Positions 16,394-26,008 of a stretch of 64,000 bases of DNA are shown piece by piece. Each line of letters begins with the position of its first letter. The first letter of the stretch is position 1. The notes under the pieces are model-generated. The model was not told the origin of the DNA. It saw nothing but the letters and a program-made list of their open reading frames with translations, and did no database searches. Source of the DNA: Clostridium sp. OM02-18AC (GTDB lineage Bacteria > Bacillota > Clostridia > Lachnospirales > Lachnospiraceae). A program made the translations under genes and the position numbers. The stretch lies in contig NZ_QULW01000018.1 of the NCBI RefSeq assembly GCF_003481825.1, forward strand, positions 27,765 to 91,764, in the 5' to 3' direction.

Positions 16394-18073
16394 ATGAAGA
16401 AGACAAAAACAAAGCTTCTGGCTGTGCTCCTTACTGCAGCCATGGGCGCACTGACCGCATGCGGCGGTTCTGGTTCTTCTGAGACCACTGCAGCAGCTTC
16501 CGGCGAGTCACAGGCAGCAGAAACTACCGCAGCTGTAGAGCTGGCAGAGGGCGAGTCCGTATCCCAGGATACCGACATCACCGCAGCTATGCTGGTAGAT
16601 TTCACCACCATGGATCCGATGGATACCAGCGATACCTTATCCGGCGGTATTCAGAGACTGATGATGGACGGTCTGTTCGGCTTCGATGATGATATGAAGA
16701 TCATCCCGATGCTGGCTACCGACTACGAAGCAAACGACGACGCTACCGAGTTCACCATTCACTTAAGAGAGGGCATCCAGTTCTCCGATGGTACTCCGTG
16801 GAACGCAGAGGCAGCAAAGGCAAACTTTGACCGCTGGGGTGATAAGAACCTTGGCTTAAAGAGAACGACCTTACTGTGCAATGTATTAAAAGAGACAGAG
16901 ATTGTTGATGATTACACTGTAAAAGTAACCCTTCAGAGCCCATTTGGCGCATTCATCCCAACCCTGGCCCATCCGGCCTGTGTTGTTATGAGCCCGGCTG
17001 TGATCGCAAAGGGCAATGAAGAGTGTGCAAAGAACCCGGTGGGTACCGGCCAGTACACCTTCGTAGAGTGGGTAGCAGGTGAGCACGCTACCATCGCTTT
17101 AAACAAAGACTGGTGGGGCTATAACGCAGATATCTGCGGCGGCACCGCTTTAGTAGACCCGGATGCCGGTTTCAAAACCATTACCTTCAAGCCGGTATCT
17201 GAGAACGCAACCCGTGTCGCAATGCTGCAGTCCGGCGACGCTCAGTTCATCTGGCCGGTTCCGACTGAGAGCATTGAGACTCTGCGTGGCGACAGCAATG
17301 TAGCAGTTGGCCAGGAAGAGGGTATCGTAGTACGTTACCTGATGATGAACAACCAGAAAGCACCGTTTAACGATGTGAGAGTCCGTCAGGCCATCAACTA
17401 CGCGATCAACAAGGATGCTTACTGCGCAGTTGTTAAGAACGGTGTGGCAACTCCGGCAACCTCCATCATCGGACCGAACGTCCAGTTCTACAAGGGCAAC
17501 GATGTATATGCATATGACATCGAGAAGGCGAAATCCTTACTGGCTGAGGCCGGTTATCCGGATGGCTTCAAGACCAGCATCATGTGTGCTTCTACTACTG
17601 CAAACTTAAAGCAGTGTGAGTTTTTACAGCAGCAGCTGGCTCAGGTCGGCATCGACGTTGAGATCAACGCTCTTGAGAGCGCGGTGGTAAACCAGAAGAT
17701 CCAGGATGTGAATGTTCCTGGCTCTGAGGCAGAGGTTGATATGTATGTGATCGGCTGGTCCCCGTCTACCGGTGATGCGGACTGGGGTATCCGTCCGCTG
17801 ATGGCGATTGAATCTGAGCCGCCGGCAAGCTACAATATCTGCTACTATGAGAACGAAGAGGTTGACCAGCTCTTAAAAGACGCATTATCTACCGCGGATG
17901 ATGCCAAGAGAGCTGAGGCTTACGCAAAAGCCCAGGATATCATCTGGGAGGAGAGCCCGCTTGTATGTCTGGCAAACGACAACAACACCTGGGCCAGCTC
18001 CGCAAAGATGGTGGACGCAAAGGTCTTCCCGGATAACTGCCTGAACTTAAGAAACGCTAAGCTGGCAAAGTAA
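16394..18073 (+). CDS. Peptide ABC transporter substrate-binding lipoprotein (family 5)
   Basis: This 559-residue protein has a lipoprotein signal (KKTKTK, hydrophobic core, lipobox LTAC with Cys23) and a Ser/Thr/Ala-rich tether, so it is anchored on the outer face of the membrane. The body is a family 5 solute-binding protein (DppA/OppA/NikA type): FTIHLREGIQFSDGTPWNAE, GTGQYTFVEW, FNDVRVRQAINYAINKDAY. It delivers di- or oligopeptides to the permeases encoded next. The following hairpin at 18126 probably makes this gene better expressed than the rest. Peptide length and chirality preference cannot be read from sequence. Confidence 0.9.
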   Translation: MKKTKTKLLAVLLTAAMGALTACGGSGSSETTAAASGESQAAETTAAVELAEGESVSQDTDITAAMLVDFTTMDPMDTSDTLSGGIQRLMMDGLFGFDDDMKIIPMLATDYEANDDATEFTIHLREGIQFSDGTPWNAEAAKANFDRWGDKNLGLKRTTLLCNVLKETEIVDDYTVKVTLQSPFGAFIPTLAHPACVVMSPAVIAKGNEECAKNPVGTGQYTFVEWVAGEHATIALNKDWWGYNADICGGTALVDPDAGFKTITFKPVSENATRVAMLQSGDAQFIWPVPTESIETLRGDSNVAVGQEEGIVVRYLMMNNQKAPFNDVRVRQAINYAINKDAYCAVVKNGVATPATSIIGPNVQFYKGNDVYAYDIEKAKSLLAEAGYPDGFKTSIMCASTTANLKQCEFLQQQLAQVGIDVEINALESAVVNQKIQDVNVPGSEAEVDMYVIGWSPSTGDADWGIRPLMAIESEPPASYNICYYENEEVDQLLKDALSTADDAKRAEAYAKAQDIIWEESPLVCLANDNNTWASSAKMVDAKVFPDNCLNLRNAKLAK

Positions 18074-18125
18074 TCCATATTTAGCTAAGAAACAGATCTG
18101 ACAGAATGATATACTGTAAAACAGG

Positions 18126-18161
18126 TGGTCTGGCGGAAATCTGATCCGCCGGACCATTTTT
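18126..18161 (+). terminator. Attenuating hairpin between binding-protein and permease genes
   Basis: A 12-bp stem (18126-18137 with 18145-18156, one G-T pair) is followed directly by TTTTT. It lies inside the operon, so partial read-through would give more binding protein than membrane parts, a common arrangement. Confidence 0.8.
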
Positions 18162-18223
18162 GCAGGAAAAAGAATCCGATTAACAGGGGGTACTCCCCAA
18201 AAAGAATGAAAGGTGTTGAGTGT

Positions 18224-19144
18224 ATGTTAAGGTACATAGGTAAAAGAATCATTGGAGTGATACCTACCCTGATTATTGTGGTAACCTTCGTATTTTTCTT
18301 CGTACGGCTGATCCCGGGTGATCCGGCACGTCTGGTAGCCGGTCCGCAGGCAACGCTGGAAGATGTACAGGTAGTTAGAGAAGAACTGGGTCTGGATAAA
18401 CCAATCCATGAACAGTATATTACATATGTAACAGGTCTGCTGAAAGGTGACCTTGGTACATCTCTCCGGACCAAGCGTCCGGTTGCGGTGGAGGTTTCCA
18501 ACCGCTATGCCAATACGGCAAAACTGACCCTGCTGGCCCTCGCATGGAGCACCATCGTGGGTGTGCTTCTCGGCGTATGGTCCGGAAGACACAGAAGCCG
18601 CTGGCAGGATTACACAGGAATGACACTGGCTGTGTCCGGCATATCGCTTCCTTCTTTCTGGGTTGGCTTTATGCTGATCATGGTATTTTCCGTGAATCTG
18701 AAATGGTTCCCGACCACGGGTGCGGATTCACTGAAGAGTCTCGTATTACCTTCGATCGCACTGGGATCCAGTATCGCGGCAATCATTGCCCGCTTTACCA
18801 GATCCTCTATTATAGAAGTATTAAAAGATGATTATATCCGTACTGCGCGCGCAAAGGGCTTAAGAGAGCGCGTTGTTGTATGGAAGCATGCGTTCCGCAA
18901 CGCGATGATCTCCGTGGTTACCGTAGTCGGCCTGCAGTTTGGTTTCCTGCTTGGCGGTTCCGTAGTAACCGAGTCTGTATTCGCGTTCCCGGGCCTTGGT
19001 TCTCTGCTGGTTGAGTCTGTAAACTATCGTGACTATCCGGCGATCCAGTCCCTGATCCTGATCTTTTCATTGCATTTCGTTGTGATCAACCTGATTGTAG
19101 ATGTGCTTTATGCTGTACTCAATCCGGAAATCCAGCTTGACTAA
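18224..19144 (+). CDS. Peptide ABC transporter permease, DppB type
   Basis: This 306-residue inner-membrane subunit starts at the ATG at 18224, with GAAAGGTG 9 bp upstream; a longer upstream reading frame would cross the hairpin and is rejected. The N-terminus MLRYIGKRIIGVIPTL and the RLIPGDP motif are typical, as are six predicted helices. The cytoplasmic EAA loop, DYIRTARAKGLRERVV (about residue 200-215), docks the ATPase. It pairs with the DppC-type gene 17 bp downstream. Confidence 0.92.
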   Translation: MLRYIGKRIIGVIPTLIIVVTFVFFFVRLIPGDPARLVAGPQATLEDVQVVREELGLDKPIHEQYITYVTGLLKGDLGTSLRTKRPVAVEVSNRYANTAKLTLLALAWSTIVGVLLGVWSGRHRSRWQDYTGMTLAVSGISLPSFWVGFMLIMVFSVNLKWFPTTGADSLKSLVLPSIALGSSIAAIIARFTRSSIIEVLKDDYIRTARAKGLRERVVVWKHAFRNAMISVVTVVGLQFGFLLGGSVVTESVFAFPGLGSLLVESVNYRDYPAIQSLILIFSLHFVVINLIVDVLYAVLNPEIQLD

Positions 19145-19161
19145 GAAAGGAGGAGTTTAAG

Positions 19162-20061
19162 ATGGCAAAAGAGAAAAAAGTAAATCAGGACGAAGAGACC
19201 CTGAACGAAAAAACGGACATCAGCACTCCGCTTTCTGAGTTTGTCCGTAAATTTAAAAAACAGAAGACCGCCATTGTGGCCCTGGTTTTCATCCTATTTT
19301 TAGTAGTGCTTTCCTTTACTGCAAAATTCATTGCTCCGTATGGGATTAACGATTTCGATTACAACGCGATCATGCAGGCACCGACCGCGGCACACTGGTT
19401 CGGAACCGATGAGTTTGGACGGGATCTGTTCTCCCGTATCATCTGCGGTACCGGAATTTCCTTAAGTGTCGGCCTGTTCTCTGTCAGCATCGCGGCTGTG
19501 ATCGGCTCTTTCCTGGGTCTGATCGGCGGTTACTACGGCGGCATCATTGATTCCATTATCATGCGTATCTGTGACGCGCTGTTCGCGTTCCCTGGCATCA
19601 TTCTGGCCATCGCGATCGTAGCGATCCTTGGCAGCGGCATGACCAATGTTATCATTGCGGTAGCGGTGTTCAACATTCCGAAATTTGCGCGTCTGGTACG
19701 AGGCAACACCCTGGCAACCAAGAACAGCGTGTTCGTACAGGCAGCAAAGAACATCGGCGCGGATGATAAGCGTATCCTGTTCTACCACATCCTGCCGAGC
19801 GCGATCCCGGACATCATCGTGCAGTACAGTATGTCCATCGGATCTTCCATTCTGACTGCGTCTTCCTTAAGTTTCTTAGGCATGGGTGCCCAGCCGCCGA
19901 CACCGGAGTGGGGCCTGCTTTTAAGCAACGGACGTACTTACATGATGAACAGCTGGCATATCACCCTGTTCCCGGGTCTTGCGATCTTCTTAACCGTACT
20001 CAGCTTCAACCTGCTGGGCGATGGACTCAGAGACGCACTCGATCCGAAGCTGACTGATTAA
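19162..20061 (+). CDS. Peptide ABC transporter permease, DppC type
   Basis: This 299-residue permease has a charged N-terminal tail of about 40 residues, a first helix, a periplasm-side GTDEFGRDLFSRII motif typical of DppC/OppC proteins, and four to five further helices. The EAA-like loop is FVQAAKNIGADDKRILFYHILP. AAAGGAGGAG precedes the ATG. With the preceding gene it forms the heterodimeric channel. Confidence 0.92.
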   Translation: MAKEKKVNQDEETLNEKTDISTPLSEFVRKFKKQKTAIVALVFILFLVVLSFTAKFIAPYGINDFDYNAIMQAPTAAHWFGTDEFGRDLFSRIICGTGISLSVGLFSVSIAAVIGSFLGLIGGYYGGIIDSIIMRICDALFAFPGIILAIAIVAILGSGMTNVIIAVAVFNIPKFARLVRGNTLATKNSVFVQAAKNIGADDKRILFYHILPSAIPDIIVQYSMSIGSSILTASSLSFLGMGAQPPTPEWGLLLSNGRTYMMNSWHITLFPGLAIFLTVLSFNLLGDGLRDALDPKLTD

Positions 20062-20075
20062 GGAGGTGCAGGAAT

Positions 20076-21101
20076 ATGAGCGAAACAATCAAAGTGGAGA
20101 CAACGAAAGATGCCTCCGGCAAAAATATTCTGGAAATCAAAAACATGCACACCTGGTTCCACATGGACAGCGGTATTGTCAAGTCCGTGGATGGTGTTGA
20201 CATTGAGTTAAAAGAGGGTTCCACCCTTGGTATCGTAGGTGAGTCCGGAAGCGGAAAGAGCGTAACCGCCCTGTCCGTTATGGGCCTGCTAATGGGAACC
20301 ACCGGTAAGATTGAGGAGGGCGAGATCCTCTTAGACGGCAAGGACATTGTTCACATCAGCAATGAGGAGCGCAGGAAGCTGCGTGGAAGCAAGATCTCCA
20401 TGATCTTCCAGGAGCCTATGACCAGCTTGAATCCGGTCATGAAGATCGGTGACCAGATCATGGAAGCCATTCTCATGCATCAGAAGGTGAGCAAGAAGGA
20501 AGCAGAGGAGAAAGCCATTGAGATGCTTCGCATGACAGGGCTTCCCCGTGTGGAAAAGATGATGAAGGAGTATCCGTTCCAGCTTTCTGGCGGCCAGCGC
20601 CAGCGTGTCATGATCGCGATGGCTCTGGTATGCAACCCGGAAATCCTGATTGCGGATGAGCCGACCACGGCCCTGGATGTAACCATTCAGGCACAGATCC
20701 TGGACCTGATGAACAAGTTAAAGAAAGAGATCGGAACTTCCATTCTCTTCATCACCCATGACCTTGGCGTGGTGGCAGAGGTCTGTGACCAGGTGGTTGT
20801 CATGTACTGCGGCCGCGTGGTTGAGAAAGGTTCCGTCTATGACATTTTCGATAACCCGTCCCATCCGTACACGGAGGGCCTGTTAAATTCCATCCCGAAG
20901 CTGGGTGAGCACGTGGAAGAGTTGGAATCCATTCCGGGCAACGTGCCGAACCCGAAATACATGCCGAAGGGCTGTAAATTTGCTCCGCGCTGCAAATATG
21001 CGTTTGACCGCTGTCGCGAGGAAGAACCGGGATTTACCGATCTCGGAAACGGACACCAGAGCCGCTGCTGGCGCTGCGTGAAAGAAGGGGGTAAGGACTG
21101 A
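20076..21101 (+). CDS. Peptide ABC transporter ATPase, DppD type
   Basis: This 341-residue nucleotide-binding subunit has Walker A GESGSGKSVTA, signature LSGGQRQRVMIAMAL and Walker B LIADEPTTALD. The C-terminal extension carries four cysteines (CKFAPRCKYAFDRC and HQSRCW) typical of oligopeptide ATPases, which may bind an Fe-S cluster. Its stop overlaps the next start (ATGA at 21100), indicating translational coupling. Confidence 0.93.
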   Translation: MSETIKVETTKDASGKNILEIKNMHTWFHMDSGIVKSVDGVDIELKEGSTLGIVGESGSGKSVTALSVMGLLMGTTGKIEEGEILLDGKDIVHISNEERRKLRGSKISMIFQEPMTSLNPVMKIGDQIMEAILMHQKVSKKEAEEKAIEMLRMTGLPRVEKMMKEYPFQLSGGQRQRVMIAMALVCNPEILIADEPTTALDVTIQAQILDLMNKLKKEIGTSILFITHDLGVVAEVCDQVVVMYCGRVVEKGSVYDIFDNPSHPYTEGLLNSIPKLGEHVEELESIPGNVPNPKYMPKGCKFAPRCKYAFDRCREEEPGFTDLGNGHQSRCWRCVKEGGKD

Positions 21102-22123
21102 TGGCAGACAATTTATTAGTTGTCCGGGGACTGAAGCAGTATTACCCGGTAAAGGGCGGACTTGGAAAAGAGCCGTCCTATGTGAAAGCAGTCGATAATG
21201 TGGATTTTGAGGTAAGACGCGGGGAGGTATTCGGAATCGTAGGAGAGTCCGGATGCGGAAAGTCTACCCTTGGAAAAAGTATCTGTAAGCTGATCGAACC
21301 GACGGAAGGCTCCATCGTATTAGACGGAGAGGAAATCTCCAAATACACACCGAAGCAGATGCGCCCGATCCGCAAGAAAGTCCAGATGGTATTCCAGGAT
21401 CCGTATGCATCCTTAAACCCGCGTATGTCTGTCCGTGATATCGTGGCAGAGCCGCTCATCATTCACGGCCTGACAAAAACCCGTGAGGAGACGGATAAAA
21501 AGGTCGTAGAGCTTCTGCGCCGTGTTGGTCTGGACGATTACCATGCAAACCGTTATCCTCATGAGTTCTCCGGCGGCCAGCGTCAGCGTGTCGGCATTGC
21601 GAGGGCATTGGCGGTACAGCCGCAGCTGATCATTGCCGATGAGCCGGTTTCTGCACTGGATGTTTCTATTCAGTCCCAGGTATTAAACCTGATGAATCAG
21701 TTAAAGCGCGACATGAACCTGACCTACATCTTCGTAGCCCACGACTTGAGCGTTGTGGAGCACATCAGCGACCGTGTCGGTGTTATGTATCTGGGCAACT
21801 TTGTGGAGGAGGGCGACAAGTACAGCCTGTACCAGAACCCGCTCCACCCGTACACCCAGGCCCTTCTTTCCGCGGTTCCGATCCCGGATCCGAAGGCAAA
21901 GAAGGAGCGGATCATTCTGGAAGGCAACATTCCTTCCGCGCTGAATCCGCCGACTGGATGCAAATTCCACACCCGCTGTCCGAAGTGCATGGAGCGCTGC
22001 AAAACCGAGGCTCCGCAGAAGTACCAGGTAGGTGACGATCATTTCGTATACTGTCATCTGTACGATACCGAGGAAGCGAAGAAGAATGCAAAGGCTGCAG
22101 AGAACGCAGTTACGCATCAGTAA
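21101..22123 (+). CDS. Peptide ABC transporter ATPase, DppF type
   Basis: This 340-residue nucleotide-binding subunit has Walker A GESGCGKSTLGKS, signature FSGGQRQRVGIARAL and Walker B IIADEPVSALD. It also has the cysteine-bearing C-terminal extension (GCKFHTRCPKCMERC). It forms the ATPase pair with the preceding gene product. A terminator-like hairpin follows. Confidence 0.93.
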   Translation: MADNLLVVRGLKQYYPVKGGLGKEPSYVKAVDNVDFEVRRGEVFGIVGESGCGKSTLGKSICKLIEPTEGSIVLDGEEISKYTPKQMRPIRKKVQMVFQDPYASLNPRMSVRDIVAEPLIIHGLTKTREETDKKVVELLRRVGLDDYHANRYPHEFSGGQRQRVGIARALAVQPQLIIADEPVSALDVSIQSQVLNLMNQLKRDMNLTYIFVAHDLSVVEHISDRVGVMYLGNFVEEGDKYSLYQNPLHPYTQALLSAVPIPDPKAKKERIILEGNIPSALNPPTGCKFHTRCPKCMERCKTEAPQKYQVGDDHFVYCHLYDTEEAKKNAKAAENAVTHQ

Positions 22124-22152
22124 TGGAATCTAAATGGCAATTGCATGGCATA

Positions 22153-22194
22153 GGAGCCGGTTTCATGACGAAATGCCATGAACCGGCTTCTTTT
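22153..22194 (+). terminator. Terminator-like hairpin after the transporter ATPases
   Basis: GAGCCGGTTTCATG and CATGAACCGGCTTC (22177-22190) pair with one bulge and are followed by TTTT. Two peptidase genes continue on the same strand about 60 bp later, so this may be partial. Confidence 0.7.
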
Positions 22195-22250
22195 CCGCTT
22201 TTTGAGAAAAAGATGCAATAAAAATTTTCATAAAAAGAGAGGCACGAACA

Positions 22251-23063
22251 ATGAAACTGTTTATCAGTGCAGATATTGAAGGCTGTGCCGGAACAACCCT
22301 CAATTATGAAACCCACAAAGACGAACCGGCTTACCAGAAATACGCGAAGCAGATGACCGATGAAGTTGTTGCTGTCTGTGAGGCAGCCCTGGCTGCAGGC
22401 GTGGATGAGATCGTAGTGAAGGACGGACACGGGGATGCCACCAATATTGATGTGATGGCCATGCCGGAGCATGTTACTCTGATCCGCGGGAAGAGCGGTC
22501 ATCCAATCAACATGATGTATGGTCTGGATGAGACGTATGATGCGGTGTTTTACGTTGGATACCATGCGCCGGCCGGCGATCCGGGAAGTCCCCTCAGCCA
22601 CACATCTACAGGCGCCAGCAACTTCATTGAGCTGAATGGAAAACGCATGAGTGAGTTTATGCTGAACACCTACACGGCAGCCATGTACGGTGTGCCGGTC
22701 CTGTTCTTATCCGGCGATGAGCGGATCTGTGAACTTTCAAAGGAGCTGGTTCCGCAGATTACGACCGTGGCATCCAAGAAGGGTGTGGGCGGAAGTGCCT
22801 GGAACGTATCTCCGAAGACTGTGATCGCGGATCTGAAAGCCGCTGTCACCGAGGCGCTTTCCGGCGATGTAAAGGCAAAGCTTGCAGCATGTAAGATCGC
22901 GCTTCCGGAGCAGTTTACCTATGAGGTGAACTATAAGGATTTAAAGAAGTCTTACCAGATGTCCTTCTATCCGGGTATGGAGTCTGTAGACGCGCGCACC
23001 AACCGTCTGACCAGCAAAAACTGGATGGACATCGTGACTGCGCATTCATTTGTAGTATATTAA
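22251..23063 (+). CDS. dppA: M55-family D-aminopeptidase
   Basis: This 270-residue cytoplasmic zinc peptidase is like Bacillus DppA, which forms a ring-shaped decamer and releases D-amino acids from the N-terminus of peptides. Metal and active-site motifs are visible: SADIEGCAG at the N-terminus (Asp8 and Glu10), VKDGHGDATNID (Asp and His ligands) and VGYHAPAGDPGSPLSHT. Length and motifs match the family. It follows the peptide transporter genes, as in the Bacillus dpp operon, which supports a role in using D-residue-containing peptides. The symbol is by family similarity and must not be confused with the peptide-binding protein DppA of E. coli. Confidence 0.88.
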   Translation: MKLFISADIEGCAGTTLNYETHKDEPAYQKYAKQMTDEVVAVCEAALAAGVDEIVVKDGHGDATNIDVMAMPEHVTLIRGKSGHPINMMYGLDETYDAVFYVGYHAPAGDPGSPLSHTSTGASNFIELNGKRMSEFMLNTYTAAMYGVPVLFLSGDERICELSKELVPQITTVASKKGVGGSAWNVSPKTVIADLKAAVTEALSGDVKAKLAACKIALPEQFTYEVNYKDLKKSYQMSFYPGMESVDARTNRLTSKNWMDIVTAHSFVVY

Positions 23064-23086
23064 AGCATATAGGGAGGAAATGAGAG

Positions 23087-24178
23087 ATGGCAGATTTAAA
23101 GACAATTGCGGATTTGACCAATGCCTTTGGCCCGAGCGGTTTTGAGGAAGAGGTTGTAAAGGCAGTGCAGAAGCACTGTGAGGGACTGAACTTAAGAAAC
23201 GATGCAATGTATAACGTGTATGCCACCATGCCGGATGCAAAGGGAAACCGCCCGGTATTCATGCTGGATGCGCATACCGATGAGTGCGGATTCATGGTAC
23301 AGAACGTAGAGGATAACGGTTTGTTGAGCATCATCACCCTGGGTGGATTTCACATGACAAGTCTTCCTGCCCACACTGTGATCGTGCGTAACAGCAAAGG
23401 CGAGAAGATCAAGGGCATCATCACCTCCAAGCCGGTACATTTCTTAACTGCAGCGCAGAAAGCAGATAATTCCCTTACCATCGAGGAGCTAAAGGTGGAT
23501 GTGGGAGCAAGCAGCAAACAGGAAGTAGAAGAAGATTACGGCATTCACATTGGTGATCCGATCATGCCGGATGTAACCTTCTCCTACGACGAGAAGCATG
23601 GCATCTGTTCCGGTAAGGCTTTTGATAACCGTCTTGGCTGTGTCTGCATCATCGAGACCATGAAAGCCCTGATGAAGGAGACCGACAGTCTGGCCGTTGA
23701 TGTAGTCGGAGCCTTTGCTTCCCAGGAGGAAGTCGGCATGCGCGGCGCTACTGTAACAGCCCAACAGGTAAAGCCGGACCTGGCCATTGTATTTGAGGGA
23801 TCCCCGGCAGACGATTTCTACTACCGTACCGGTGTGGCACAGGGCTGTTTAAGAAAGGGCGTTCAGATCCGCCATATGGATAACAGCTATGTGGCCAATG
23901 ACGCGTTTATGGCTTATGCTCATGAGATTGCGGACAAGTATGGAATTAAATGCCAGGATGCAGTGAGACGCGGCGGCAGCACCAATGCCGGTAAGATCCA
24001 TCTGACTCATCAGGCGGTTCCGGTACTGGTACTGGGCATTCCGTCCCGTTACGTGCATACTCACTACAACTTCTGTGCGAAGGAAGACATTGAGTCTACC
24101 ATTAACATGGCAGTTGAGGTCATTCGCGGCTTAAATGAGGAACGCATCCGCCATATCATGCGCCAGGATGTGCTGTAA
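23087..24178 (+). CDS. M42-family metallo-aminopeptidase
   Basis: This 363-residue cytoplasmic peptidase is of the glutamyl/TET aminopeptidase type and likely forms dodecameric shells. The two-metal site is seen in DAHTDECGFMV (His-x-Asp), FDNRLGC (Asp), SQEEVGMRGA (catalytic Glu-Glu), FEGSPADDF and HTHYNF near the end. The start has AGGGAGG upstream and follows the M55 gene by 23 bp, so the two are one unit. It should trim L-amino acids from imported peptides while the M55 enzyme removes D-residues. Confidence 0.92.
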   Translation: MADLKTIADLTNAFGPSGFEEEVVKAVQKHCEGLNLRNDAMYNVYATMPDAKGNRPVFMLDAHTDECGFMVQNVEDNGLLSIITLGGFHMTSLPAHTVIVRNSKGEKIKGIITSKPVHFLTAAQKADNSLTIEELKVDVGASSKQEVEEDYGIHIGDPIMPDVTFSYDEKHGICSGKAFDNRLGCVCIIETMKALMKETDSLAVDVVGAFASQEEVGMRGATVTAQQVKPDLAIVFEGSPADDFYYRTGVAQGCLRKGVQIRHMDNSYVANDAFMAYAHEIADKYGIKCQDAVRRGGSTNAGKIHLTHQAVPVLVLGIPSRYVHTHYNFCAKEDIESTINMAVEVIRGLNEERIRHIMRQDVL

Positions 24179-24202
24179 TTACAAAATTGAAGAAAAACCT
24201 GT

Positions 24203-25129
24203 TCAGGCCAGCTCTTCCTTTGCGATGCGGATGAAGAGCTGGTCTGCTTTTGAGAGAAAGCCGTCTTTTAAGGTGGTAATGCAGGTCTCCCAGTACGCGT
24301 GATATTTTTCATCAATGCTCAGAAGAACCGGCGGGAAACCGGATGGGGTGATACTGGAATATTCCATTGGAACGAGAGCCAGCCCCATGCCTTTTGCGGC
24401 CAGAAGCTGGGTCGTTTCAAAGTTCCGCAGAGTCATGGCAATGCGTGGTCGTGTAATTCCGGCACGGCGCAGTACATCATCGGTGATCTGGCGGATGCGC
24501 TGGGAGGAATGCAGCATCAAAAAGGGTTCTTTTGCTGCAAGGCGGATGTCCAGAACCGGGTGAGGGTATCCTTCCCGGGTTTCTGCCAGGGCGGTTAACG
24601 GATGATCTGGTGCGATGGCCAGAACAAAGGGGTCCCGCTTCATGATGTCGTAATGGAACTGCGGATGCTGGGTCGGATCAGATGGCGCATGCATCAGGGC
24701 GAAGTCCAGCTCGCCGGACAGAAGAAGCTGTTCTAGCACAGTTGTGTTTTCTTCCCTGATGTTCAGTTCGATATTGGCGCAGAGGCCGTGGAAACGGGGA
24801 AGAACCTTGGGAAGTACCAGGGTTCCCAGATGGTTGGTAGTGCCCAGATGGATGCGGCCGGTTTTTAAGTTATTGATGTCACTGATCTCCATCTCGAAAT
24901 CCTGGTACAGCTTTAAAACCTGGATTGCCATGTGGTAGTAGCGTTCCCCGGCAAAGGTCAGGGTCAGGCCGCCGGATGTCCGGTTGAAAAGCTCGGTTCC
25001 AACGGATTCCTCAATACGCTGGATGGACTGGCTTAAGGAAGGCTGTGCGATAAAAAGCTTTTTTGCAGCCCGGGAAATGTTTTTTTCATCTGCCACGGTT
25101 TTAACATAGAGAAGTTCTTTGGTAGTCAT
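24203..25129 (-). CDS. LysR-family transcriptional regulator
   Basis: This 308-residue protein starts at the ATG at 25129, chosen over an upstream in-frame ATG because AGAGGA is correctly spaced. It has an N-terminal helix-turn-helix (KKLFIAQPSLSQSIQRIEE), linker and full effector domain. It is convergent with the M42 gene and divergent from azlCD, 156 bp away. The standard LysR arrangement suggests that it controls azlCD, probably in response to an amino acid; this is inferred from position. Confidence 0.9.
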   Translation of the reverse strand: MTTKELLYVKTVADEKNISRAAKKLFIAQPSLSQSIQRIEESVGTELFNRTSGGLTLTFAGERYYHMAIQVLKLYQDFEMEISDINNLKTGRIHLGTTNHLGTLVLPKVLPRFHGLCANIELNIREENTTVLEQLLLSGELDFALMHAPSDPTQHPQFHYDIMKRDPFVLAIAPDHPLTALAETREGYPHPVLDIRLAAKEPFLMLHSSQRIRQITDDVLRRAGITRPRIAMTLRNFETTQLLAAKGMGLALVPMEYSSITPSGFPPVLLSIDEKYHAYWETCITTLKDGFLSKADQLFIRIAKEELA

Positions 25130-25220
25130 GGGATCCTCTTTTCTGCTTGGTTTCTGCATTGCGTGATAAATGGATTATAATACAAAAACGGAAAAAATAC
25201 AAAGACCGGGCCGTGCGCGG

Positions 25221-25249
25221 TTGACTTGCTTCCCGGACTGAGATAGAAT
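25221..25249 (+). promoter_or_regulatory. Promoter of azlCD
   Basis: TTGACT (25221-25226), a 17-bp spacer and TAGAAT (25244-25249) lie 37 bp before the azlC start, in the region shared with the divergent LysR gene. Confidence 0.75.
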
Positions 25250-25285
25250 GGAGCCGGTTTTTAAAAATTGAGAAGGGGTTTTACA

Positions 25286-26008
25286 ATGGAACAGCAAAAC
25301 GATAAAATAAGTTTTCTTGCGGGACTGCGTGATGGCGTACCCATTGGACTGGGCTATTTTGCCGTGGCGTTCACCCTTGGCATTACAGCGGGAAAAGCGG
25401 GCATGAACGCACTGCAGTCATCCCTGATGTCTGCGCTGATGCTAGCGTCGGCAGGAGAGTTCGCAGCCATCAGCATGATCGGATCAGGAGCCGGTTTCAT
25501 GGAGATGATCATTACCACGGTGGTTATTAACATGCGGTATCTCCTGATGTCCAGCGCATTGTCCCAGAAGGTACAGCAGAATCGGCCGTTTCTTCACCGC
25601 ATTTTCATGTCTTATGCGGTCACCGATGAGATTTTTGGAATTTCCATGGCGGTTCCGGGAAAGCTGAATCCATTTTACCAGTATGGCGCGACCTGTGTGG
25701 CAGCTCCGGGCTGGGTGCTTGGTACATTCCTCGGCGCCGTGGTTGGCATGATCCTTCCGGCACCGGTTATGAGTGCCATGAGCGTGGCCATTTACGGCAT
25801 GTTTCTTGCGGTGGTGATTCCGCCGGCAAGAAAGGACAAAATCATTGCCGCAGTGGTTGCGATTTCCATGACCGTGAGCTTTTTATTCCAGAGCATTCCG
25901 GGACTTAAGAACATTTCATCGGGTTTTCAGATCATTCTGCTGACGGTGCTGATCTCAGCCGTGGCAGCGGTATTATTCCCGGTAAAGGAGGAGCAGCATG
26001 AATCATAA
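25286..26008 (+). CDS. azlC: AzlC-family branched-chain amino acid exporter, large subunit
   Basis: This 240-residue membrane protein is of the LIV-E/AzlC family (BrnF in Corynebacterium), which exports leucine, isoleucine, valine and some analogues with AzlD. GLRDGVPIGLGYFAVAFTLGI at the N-terminus and NMRYLLMSSAL are the family signatures; about six helices follow. The ATG at 25286 is preferred, with AAGGGG 7 bp upstream. Its end overlaps azlD by 11 bp, indicating coupling. Confidence 0.9.
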   Translation: MEQQNDKISFLAGLRDGVPIGLGYFAVAFTLGITAGKAGMNALQSSLMSALMLASAGEFAAISMIGSGAGFMEMIITTVVINMRYLLMSSALSQKVQQNRPFLHRIFMSYAVTDEIFGISMAVPGKLNPFYQYGATCVAAPGWVLGTFLGAVVGMILPAPVMSAMSVAIYGMFLAVVIPPARKDKIIAAVVAISMTVSFLFQSIPGLKNISSGFQIILLTVLISAVAAVLFPVKEEQHES

